Source of the DNA: Kocuria rosea
GTDB lineage: Bacteria; Actinomycetota; Actinomycetes; Actinomycetales; Micrococcaceae
NCBI RefSeq assembly: GCF_023715525.1
Contig: NZ_JAMBOG010000004.1
Location: 1-64,000, forward strand
Length of the DNA stretch: 64,000 nucleotides
Reading direction: 5' to 3'
The notes beneath the pieces were generated by a model. The model worked only from the letters and a program-made list of their open reading frames with translations. It was not told the origin of the DNA and ran no database searches. The position numbers were made by a program, and so were the translations under genes. Of this stretch, positions 15,854 to 22,284 are shown in pieces (position 1 is the stretch's first letter; each line of letters starts with the position of its first letter).

Positions 15854-17467
15854 TCAGCCCCGGAGGCCGGCCGGGACGGGCACGGGCCCGCCGGACAGGA
15901 CGGCGGCCACGGCGTCGCGCAGGGTCGGGGCCACGGCGGGGGCGGCGGCGACCTCCTCGGCGCGGGTCACGGGCGTGGGCACGAGGACGCTGCGGGCGCC
16001 GGCGGCCTGGGCGGCCTCGACGTCGGCGCCGATGTCCCCGACGAGCACGCACTCGCGGGGGTCCACGCCCAGCTGCGCGGCGGCAGCCAGCACCATCCCC
16101 GGCGCCGGCTTGCGGCACGGGCACCGCTCCTCGGGCGCGTGCGGGCAGACCTGCCAGGTGTCGAACGGACCGAGCAGCTCGGCGAGGCGGGCGTTGACCG
16201 CGTCCACCTGCGCGCGGGTGAGCAGGCCGCGGCCGATCCCGGACTGGTTGGAGACCACGCCGACCCGCAGGCCCGCGGCGCGCACGGCGTCGACGGCCTC
16301 CCTCGCCCCCGGCACGAGCTCCACCCGCGCGGGGTCGCCGTTGTAGGGCACGTCGTGGACGAGGGTGCCGTCGCGGTCGAAGAGCACGGCGCGCACCGGC
16401 ACGGGCCAGGGCCCGGTGCGGCGGTGGCGCCACCAGCCGCGGACCTTGTGCCGGACCGCGGCCACGGGGATGGCGGCGCTGGTGCGCGCCATCCGGGACA
16501 GCTCGGGCAGGAACTCCGGATCGCCGGGCCGGGGCCCCGGCGCCAGGCGCAGCAGCAGGAACCGGCCGGTCCGCCAGCTCCACGCGGCGGCGCCGGCGGC
16601 CGCCACGACGAGGGCGCCGCGGGCGGCCGGGCGCCGGCCCAGCGCCGCGGCGGCGAGGGCGGTGCCGGTACCGGCGGCGGCGGCGGCCAGGGCGGAGACG
16701 GTCGCGACGTGGCGCGGGAACGCGCCCGCGGGGGCCTCGGCGGCTGCGCGCCAGCCGGGCCCGTGCAGCCGGCGCATCAGCGCGTCGTCGGCGTTGCCGG
16801 CCTGCACCCGCAGGCTCACGAGGTCGTCCGCGGGGCGCACGGGGTGGGTGATCCACCGCTGCCCGCGCACGAGCTGCCACCCGGCCCGGCGCACGCGCAG
16901 GGCGAGGTCGGCGTCCTCGCGGTAGGCCCGCGGGAAGCGCTCGTCGAAGCCGGAGACGGCCTCGAGGGCCGCGACGCGGTAGGCCATGTCGGCGGTGGCC
17001 CAGTCGGCGCCCTCGAGGGACGCGGTGTTGCGCTCCCAGTCGGTCGGCGGGCGGTGGCCGGGCAGGGGCACCTCGATCCGGCCCTGGCTGGCACCGATCT
17101 CGGGCCCGCACACGGCGAGGTCGTCGGCGAGGCGCCGGGCCCAGCCCGCGGGCAGCTCCACGTCGTCGTCGAGGAACGCGATCCACTCCGCGCCCGACGC
17201 GCGGGCGGCGCGCCAGCCGCGGTTGCGGGCGGCTGCCGGTCCGCGGCCGTAGCCGCGGACCGTGCGCACGGTCCAGGCGACGGTGTCCGGGACGGTGGGC
17301 TCCAGCGGTTCCACGTCCCCGCGCCGGTCGTCGACCACGACGACCTCGAGCGGGCCGGGGTGCTGCGCGTCGACGTCCTGGGCGGAGAGCGTGTCGAGCA
17401 GCCACTGGAGCGTGGGCCGGCCCACCGACGGGATGACGACGGCGTACGTCGCGGGCGCGGCCGTCAC
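15854..17467 (-). CDS. Fusion protein: family 2 glycosyltransferase + GmhB-type heptose bisphosphate phosphatase
   Basis: A 537-residue two-domain protein. Residues 1 to about 250 are a GT2 domain (VIPSVGRPTLQWLLD, Asp cluster FLDDD at 99-102, RAYREDADLALRVRRAG). An Ala-rich hydrophobic segment (about 265-320) may touch or cross the membrane. Residues about 358-537 are a HAD phosphatase of the GmhB type, which removes the C7 phosphate of heptose 1,7-bisphosphate: nucleophile Asp364 and Asp366 in FDRDGT, SNQSGIGRG, and a zinc loop with Cys441, His443, Cys449 and Cys451. The GTG overlaps the carbamoyltransferase stop. The histidinol-phosphatase relatives share this fold, but the locus favours GmhB. 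Confidence 0.87.
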   Translation of the reverse strand: MTAAPATYAVVIPSVGRPTLQWLLDTLSAQDVDAQHPGPLEVVVVDDRRGDVEPLEPTVPDTVAWTVRTVRGYGRGPAAARNRGWRAARASGAEWIAFLDDDVELPAGWARRLADDLAVCGPEIGASQGRIEVPLPGHRPPTDWERNTASLEGADWATADMAYRVAALEAVSGFDERFPRAYREDADLALRVRRAGWQLVRGQRWITHPVRPADDLVSLRVQAGNADDALMRRLHGPGWRAAAEAPAGAFPRHVATVSALAAAAAGTGTALAAAALGRRPAARGALVVAAAGAAAWSWRTGRFLLLRLAPGPRPGDPEFLPELSRMARTSAAIPVAAVRHKVRGWWRHRRTGPWPVPVRAVLFDRDGTLVHDVPYNGDPARVELVPGAREAVDAVRAAGLRVGVVSNQSGIGRGLLTRAQVDAVNARLAELLGPFDTWQVCPHAPEERCPCRKPAPGMVLAAAAQLGVDPRECVLVGDIGADVEAAQAAGARSVLVPTPVTRAEEVAAAPAVAPTLRDAVAAVLSGGPVPVPAGLRG

Positions 17468-19101
17468 CGGGCCTCCTGGAAGAAGGAGGCGCGGCGGACC
17501 AGGTGCGGGCCGAGCACCAGCGCCGCGACCGGGGCGGAGCCGAAGAGCTCGAGGGCGTCGCGCGGGTCGTCGACCATGGGCCGGCCCGCGGTGTTCAGGG
17601 ACGTGTTGACGACGACGGGCACCCCCGTGCGCTCGTCGAACGCGCGCAGCAGGGCGGCGATCCCGGCGTTGTCCTCGTCGGTCACGGTCTGGATGCGGGC
17701 GGTGCCGTCCACGTGCGTGACCGTGGGGATCCTCTCCCGCCACTCCGGGGCCACGTCGTGGACGAAGAGCATGAAGGGGCTGGGGATCGGCCCGCCGCTG
17801 AAGATCTCCCCGGCGCGCTCGGCGAGGACCATGGGCGCCACGGGGCGGAACTGCTCGCGGCCCTTGACGTCGTTGAGCCGCTCGAGGTTGTCCGGGTGCA
17901 TGGGATTGGCGATGAGGGAGCGGCGGCCCAGCGCCCGGGGGCCGAACTCGCTGCGGCCGTCGAACCAGGCGATGACGCCGTTGTCCGCGAGGATGTCGGC
18001 GACCTCCCCGGCGAGGTCCTCGGGGGTGGTGAAGGGCACCTGGGCGGTGGTCAGCCACTGCGCGAGCGCGTCGTCCGACCAGCTGCGGCCCAGGGCGGCG
18101 GTGGGCTGGGGCGCGCCGAGGTCCCCGGCCTCCTGGGCCAGGTGCAGGGCGGCGCCGAGGGCGGTGCCGGAGTCGCCGGAGGCGGGCTGCACCCACACCT
18201 CCTCGAACGGGGTCTCGCGCCAGATCCGGGAGTTCGCCACGCAGTTCAGGGCGGTGCCGCCGGCCATGGTGAGCACGCGGTCCCCGGTCTGCTCGTGCAG
18301 CCAGCACGCGAGCTCCACCAGCACCTCCTCGACCACGGCCTGGACGGAGGCGGCGAGGTCGGCGTGGTCGCCGCCCCACGTGCCGTCGTCGACCCGGCGG
18401 GGGGCGAAGCGCGTCCAGTCCGGGGCCTGGGCCCGGAAGCCGCCGTCGCCGGTGGCGCGGACGATCTCGCGCAGCTGCGGCAGGAAGCGGGGCTCGCCGT
18501 AGGAGGCCAGCGCCATGACCTTGAACTCGTCGGAGGAGCGCAGGAAACCGAGGTGGTCGGTGAGGGACTCGTAGAGCAGCCCCAGGGACTCGGGCAGGGC
18601 CTGGCGGGCCAGGATCTCGAGCTGCCCGTCCCGGTAGCGCCCGGCGAGGTGGGAGTGCGCCTCGCCGCGGCCGTCCACGACCAGGACGCTGCTCGTGCGG
18701 GACGGCGCGGCCAGCCCGGCGGAGGCGGCGTGGGCCACGTGGTGCTCCACGAAGCGGACCTTGGAGCGGTCGAGGCCGGGCAGCACCTCGGCGATGAAGC
18801 CCGGGGCACGGCGGGCGTAGTCCACGCGGACGTGGTCGTAGGGGTCGTCGGGGATCTCGGCGGCGACGGAGGGGTCGAAGGAGTAGCCGACGACGTCGAT
18901 GTCCTCGGGCTTCAGACCGGCCTCCGCGAGGCACCAGCGCATCGCCTGCTCCGGCAGCTCCCACGCCGAGAAGGGCACGGGCCGCTTGCCGTGCTTGCGC
19001 CGGGAGAAGCGCTCCTCCTCCGCGGCCGCCACCACCTTGCCGTCCACGACGAGAGCCGCCGCGGGGTCATGAAAAATCGCGTTGATGCCCAGGAAGTTCA
19101 T
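17464..19101 (-). CDS. NodU/CmcH-family carbamoyltransferase
   Basis: A 545-residue enzyme that transfers carbamoyl from carbamoyl phosphate, via an adenylate, onto a sugar hydroxyl. The N-terminal domain starts FLGINAIFHDPAAALV and carries EHHVAHAASAG; MAGGTALNCVANSRI and the C-terminal domain (GPRALGRRSLIANP, RPVAPMV, PVVVNTSLN) are typical. It is the first gene of the long glycan operon and would decorate the polymer. The start codon sits 8 bases after a TAATAC -10 element and has no good ribosome binding site, so the mRNA may be leaderless. A palindrome overlaps the promoter. Substrate unknown. Confidence 0.9.
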   Translation of the reverse strand: MNFLGINAIFHDPAAALVVDGKVVAAAEEERFSRRKHGKRPVPFSAWELPEQAMRWCLAEAGLKPEDIDVVGYSFDPSVAAEIPDDPYDHVRVDYARRAPGFIAEVLPGLDRSKVRFVEHHVAHAASAGLAAPSRTSSVLVVDGRGEAHSHLAGRYRDGQLEILARQALPESLGLLYESLTDHLGFLRSSDEFKVMALASYGEPRFLPQLREIVRATGDGGFRAQAPDWTRFAPRRVDDGTWGGDHADLAASVQAVVEEVLVELACWLHEQTGDRVLTMAGGTALNCVANSRIWRETPFEEVWVQPASGDSGTALGAALHLAQEAGDLGAPQPTAALGRSWSDDALAQWLTTAQVPFTTPEDLAGEVADILADNGVIAWFDGRSEFGPRALGRRSLIANPMHPDNLERLNDVKGREQFRPVAPMVLAERAGEIFSGGPIPSPFMLFVHDVAPEWRERIPTVTHVDGTARIQTVTDEDNAGIAALLRAFDERTGVPVVVNTSLNTAGRPMVDDPRDALELFGSAPVAALVLGPHLVRRASFFQEAR

Positions 19102-19109
19102 GATCCGGA

Positions 19110-19139
19110 GTATTACACAGTGTGATCAGGCGGCTGACA
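19110..19139 (-). promoter_or_regulatory. Promoter with overlapping palindrome driving the glycan operon
   Basis: On the minus strand a TGTCAG-like -35 (19139-19134) is spaced 18 bases from TAATAC (19115-19110), 8 bases before the carbamoyltransferase ATG. The imperfect palindrome ATTACACAGTGTGAT (19112-19126, 7+1+7, one mismatch) covers the -10, so a bound repressor would block it. All calls are by eye. Confidence 0.5.
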
Positions 19140-19150
19140 TTGGATCCGTG

Positions 19151-20092
19151 TCACCCCTGGTGGGGGCCGGACAGGGCCAGGTCCTCGGGCTCGTGCGCGG
19201 GCTCCGGGGCCAGCAGCCCGACGAGCTCGTCCAGCTGCCCGGACCCGCTGGGGGCCAGCGCCGCCCGGGCGGCCGCCGCGTCGCGGCCGGCGTCGGACAG
19301 GCACCACTGCAGCAGCTCGTCGAAGCGGGCGGCGCCGGCGTCCTCCGCGGGGACCACGGCCGGCCAGTTCCACGCCCGGGCCTGGGCGGTGACCTTCCCG
19401 CCCCCGGCCACGGGGTCGACGGCGAGCACGGGCACCCCGGCGCGCAGGGCCAGGACGAGCCCGTGCAGGCGCATGCTCACCACGGCGTCGAGGCGGGCGA
19501 TCACCGAGCCGACCTGCGCGGGGGTCGCCGGCAGGCGCCAGTCCCGCGGGTCCAGCCGGGTCTCCAGCGGGAGGCGGGCGGCGTCCAGCCCGCCGAGCCA
19601 CTGCTCCAGACCGGCGCGCACGGCCTCGTGCCGCCGGCGCGGGCCGTACTCCTGCTGGCCGGAGGTGAGGTAGACGCCCAGCACGGGCGCGAGCCGCGGC
19701 CCGGGCCGCGCCGCCAGGTCCCGCCGGGCCCCGGCCCCCGGACGGTCCCGGGCGATCACCCGGTGGAAGCCGGCGGTGACGGGGTCCTCGGGGTCCAGCA
19801 CGCTCACGCCCACGGCGATCCGCCGACAGTGGGCGAAGCGGGCGTGCAGCTCGGCCACGGAGCGGCCGGTGGCCGGGCCGCAGACGAACACGAGGTCGGT
19901 GTAGCGGGCGGGGTCGGCGTCGTCGAGCCGCAGCCCGCCCGGGGGGCACATCACCGCGCTCCACGCGACGTCGTGGGCGATGCCCGCGCCCGCCAGGGCG
20001 TCGGCGACGGCGACGGCGTCCATGGCGAGGACGTCGCCGGCCGTCGCCTCGCCGTGCAGGACGCTGGACCAGCCGACCACGAGTGTGCGCAT
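19151..20092 (-). CDS. Polysaccharide pyruvyl transferase family protein
   Basis: A 313-residue protein whose C-terminal half carries the family hallmark VSMRLHGLVLALRAGVPVLAVD, followed by GGKV. Members transfer pyruvate from PEP to sugar hydroxyls as ketals, or in some cases act as glycosyl or phospho transferases. It stands 49 bases before the carbamoyltransferase and points the same way, but that gene has its own promoter. The ATG lies 6 bases after TAGCCT (20104-20099 on the minus strand), so this too may be a leaderless message. It probably modifies the same glycan. Confidence 0.8.
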   Translation of the reverse strand: MRTLVVGWSSVLHGEATAGDVLAMDAVAVADALAGAGIAHDVAWSAVMCPPGGLRLDDADPARYTDLVFVCGPATGRSVAELHARFAHCRRIAVGVSVLDPEDPVTAGFHRVIARDRPGAGARRDLAARPGPRLAPVLGVYLTSGQQEYGPRRRHEAVRAGLEQWLGGLDAARLPLETRLDPRDWRLPATPAQVGSVIARLDAVVSMRLHGLVLALRAGVPVLAVDPVAGGGKVTAQARAWNWPAVVPAEDAGAARFDELLQWCLSDAGRDAAAARAALAPSGSGQLDELVGLLAPEPAHEPEDLALSGPHQG

Positions 20093-20264
20093 CCCCCGAG
20101 GCTAACGGCTCCCCGGACGCGCACGGGCGCCGACGCGGCCGCCTGCGTGATCCGTTCTGTAACGACTGGGCGAAGCGGCTAGTGGCAACCGGATGGCGCG
20201 TCTACGCTCGGTAGCACTGGTCGAGCAGAAAGCCAGGGAGCCCCGTCGTGGAAGGACCCCGCTC

Positions 20265-20621
20265 ATGGACCACAACTTGTCCGTCGTCGTGCAGGTGGAC
20301 CTGCACGGCCGGTACGTGCACCTGGTCGTCACCGGATGCCTGACCGAGCTCAACCACCGGGCGCTGCCGCCCCTGATCCGCCGGGCGCGCGCCCTCGTCC
20401 CCGACGTGACGGTCAACGTGGACCTCACGAGCGCCCAGCACGTCGAGCCCCTCGCGCTCGAGCTGCTGCAGCGCTGGGTCGAGGCCGTCCACGCGCAGGA
20501 GCCGGGCGGGCCGGTGCGCGTGCTGACCCGGCCCGTGCCGTTCGGCTTCCCGGGCGCGACCGAGCCCTTCCAGCCGGCCGGCCGGTGGACCGTCGGCGAC
20601 CTCGACGGGGTGGCGGCATGA
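20265..20621 (+). CDS. STAS-domain-like protein
   Basis: A 118-residue protein with an anti-sigma-factor-antagonist-like fold: alternating strands and helices (VVVQVDLHGRYVHLVVTG, VTVNVDLTSAQHVEPLALELL). There is Thr-Ser at the place where the classic phosphorylated Ser lies. ATG 20265 is chosen because GGAAGGA lies 8 bases upstream; the frame is open back to 20193 without a ribosome binding site. It overlaps the next gene as ATGA. It may belong to a stress or sigma-factor switch, but no kinase or sigma gene is adjacent. Confidence 0.6.
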   Translation: MDHNLSVVVQVDLHGRYVHLVVTGCLTELNHRALPPLIRRARALVPDVTVNVDLTSAQHVEPLALELLQRWVEAVHAQEPGGPVRVLTRPVPFGFPGATEPFQPAGRWTVGDLDGVAA

Positions 20622-20866
20622 GCGAGCTGCACGTGGCCCCCGCCGCCGCGGACGCCGGGCAGTGCGAGACCTGCCTGGCCCCGGAGTGCGCGTTCCCCGC
20701 CGAGCTGGGCGCCCTGACGCTCGTGGAGCTGCAGGTGCTGCACAGCCGCATCGCGTGCCAGCTCGACCACGAGTACCTGGACAACCCGGACGGGCCCCAC
20801 CCCGTGACGCAGGACCGCCACGAGGAGCTCCTCGCCGAGCTCGAGTCCCGCACCCGCGCGGACTGA
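20618..20866 (+). CDS. Small Cys-containing hypothetical protein
   Basis: An 82-residue protein translationally coupled (ATGA) to the STAS-like gene. It has CETCLAPEC (a Cys-x2-Cys-x4-Cys cluster) near residue 17 and one later Cys, then an amphipathic, acidic helix region (LQVLHSRIACQLDHEYLDNP). The cluster could bind a metal or form a redox switch. Not recognised; the coupling suggests that it works with the STAS protein. Confidence 0.6.
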   Translation: MSELHVAPAAADAGQCETCLAPECAFPAELGALTLVELQVLHSRIACQLDHEYLDNPDGPHPVTQDRHEELLAELESRTRAD

Positions 20867-20894
20867 CGCCGGTCCGCCCGGCGTCCCGGCCCGC

Positions 20895-21686
20895 TCAGGG
20901 ACCCGGGCGGGCGTGCTCGCGCGGCCGGGTGGCGGCGTACCACCGGGCGAAGAACACCACGAGCAGCGCGACGTCGGCGACGTCGCCGCCGTAGTACATG
21001 ATCTGCGCCCCGGCGCGGCCGTCGGCGGCGCCCACGCCCGCCGGCGGGTGCGCGTAGAGCCACTTGGCGAGCACCGAGTGGGCGGCGACGAAGAGCACCA
21101 GCACGGCCGAGCGCAGCGCGAAGGAGCCCCGGTGCGGGTCGGGGTCCGCCCCGGCGATCGCCGCGGTGAAGAGGTAGCCGGCGGCCAGGACGTGGGCGTG
21201 CACGACGGCGTGCAGCAGGGCCGAGGAGTGCGCGGCGGCGTAGAGCCCGGTGGTGTAGAGCAGCCACAGGCCCCCGGCGTCGAGCACCCCGGCGACCACC
21301 GGGTGGGTCGCCGCCCGCGCCCACCGGCCGCGCAGCACCCGGGACAGGGCCCGGGCCTCGCCCACCGGCAGGGCGCGCAGGGCCAGCGAGACCGGCGCGG
21401 CGAGCACCAGGGCCAGCGGGGCGAGCATGCCCAGCAGCAGGTGCCCCACCATGTGGGCCGAGAAGCTCTCGCGGGCGGCGTGGGCGAGGGGGCCCAGCAG
21501 CGCCGCGCCGGCGGCGGCGAGGCCCGCGTACCACAGGAGCGTGCGGTGGCCCGGCCAGGGGCTGCGGTGCCGGGACGCCCACAGGCCCGCCGCGTAGCCG
21601 GCCGCGGCCACGGCGAGCGCGAGGACCACGACGCCGTCGACCAGCGCCCACCCGGAGGACCCGGCGCCCCCGTGGTGGCCGGTCAC
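20895..21686 (-). CDS. CtaG-family cytochrome c oxidase assembly membrane protein
   Basis: A 263-residue membrane protein with about seven helices and the caa3_CtaG hallmarks HMVGHLLLGMLAPLAL, LHAVVHAHVLAAGYLF and a late DVADVALLVVFFARWY. The conserved His residues are thought to help copper delivery to the oxidase. The GTG at 21686 overlaps the DUF2243 stop as GTGA, so the two membrane proteins are made together. An unrelated oxidase assembly gene (SURF1) lies at 60.9 kb. Confidence 0.85.
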   Translation of the reverse strand: MTGHHGGAGSSGWALVDGVVVLALAVAAAGYAAGLWASRHRSPWPGHRTLLWYAGLAAAGAALLGPLAHAARESFSAHMVGHLLLGMLAPLALVLAAPVSLALRALPVGEARALSRVLRGRWARAATHPVVAGVLDAGGLWLLYTTGLYAAAHSSALLHAVVHAHVLAAGYLFTAAIAGADPDPHRGSFALRSAVLVLFVAAHSVLAKWLYAHPPAGVGAADGRAGAQIMYYGGDVADVALLVVFFARWYAATRPREHARPGP

Positions 21687-22180
21687 CGCGCCGCGCGGGC
21701 GCGGCCGGTGCGGCGGAGCACCACCAGCCCCGCCACGAGGGCGAGGCCAGCGGTGCCGATCCAGGTCGCGTCGTAGACCAGCAGGTCCACGTCGTAGCGG
21801 ATCTGGTGCAGGCGCAGGACCTTGTGCAGGAGCACGCCGTCGAGGAGCTGGAAGAGGCCGAGGCCCGCGAGCAGCCCCCCGCTCCAGCGGCCCCAGGACA
21901 CGGCGCCCCGGCGCCGGACGTCGGCGAGCAGGAACAGCGAGCCGACGGTGACGAACCACCCGAAGGCGTGGAAGAGGCCGTCCGAGACCAGCGCGGCGTC
22001 CGGGGTGGACAGGTCGTAGAAGTGGTGCCAGTGCAGGATCAGGTGGAAGACGGCGAGGTCGACCACGGACGCGGCGATGCCCGCGCCCAGCAGGGCCCCC
22101 GCGAGGAGGGTGCGGCGGTCCGGGCCGGGCGTCCCGCCGGCGGGGGCGCCCCGGCCGGCGGAGGCATCGGCGGTGGGCAT
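21683..22180 (-). CDS. DUF2243 family membrane protein
   Basis: A 165-residue protein with four predicted helices and a family signature rich in His and Asp: VVDLAVFHLILHWHHFYDL and LFQLLDGVLLHKVLRLHQIRY. The conserved His pairs suggest metal or haem handling. In actinobacteria it is regularly next to CtaG-like genes, as here, so a role in copper or oxidase maturation is likely but not shown. ATG 22180 has GAAGGAGC upstream. Confidence 0.82.
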   Translation of the reverse strand: MPTADASAGRGAPAGGTPGPDRRTLLAGALLGAGIAASVVDLAVFHLILHWHHFYDLSTPDAALVSDGLFHAFGWFVTVGSLFLLADVRRRGAVSWGRWSGGLLAGLGLFQLLDGVLLHKVLRLHQIRYDVDLLVYDATWIGTAGLALVAGLVVLRRTGRARAAR

Positions 22181-22215
22181 CGGGTGCTCCTTCGGTCGGG
22201 GCGGCGGTCGTCCCC

Positions 22216-22225
22216 AGCCTAGGCT
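22216..22225. promoter_or_regulatory. Symmetrical divergent -10 palindrome between DUF2243 and pepN
   Basis: AGCCTAGGCT is a perfect 10-bp palindrome, so both strands read TAGGCT, an acceptable actinobacterial -10. It lies 35 bases before the DUF2243 ATG and 59 before pepN. A second pepN candidate, TTCAAT (22273-22278), lies 6 bases before the GTG. Confidence 0.4.
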
Positions 22226-22284
22226 CCCGCCGGCCGCTGTCCAGGGGCAGGTCCCGGGGGCGGCGCGGGTGGTTCAATGGCACC

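Noticed and set aside
15854-17467. C-terminal HAD domain as histidinol phosphatase.
   Set aside because: The folds are related, but the zinc loop, domain order and the adjacent GmhA and HldE functions favour heptose bisphosphate phosphatase.
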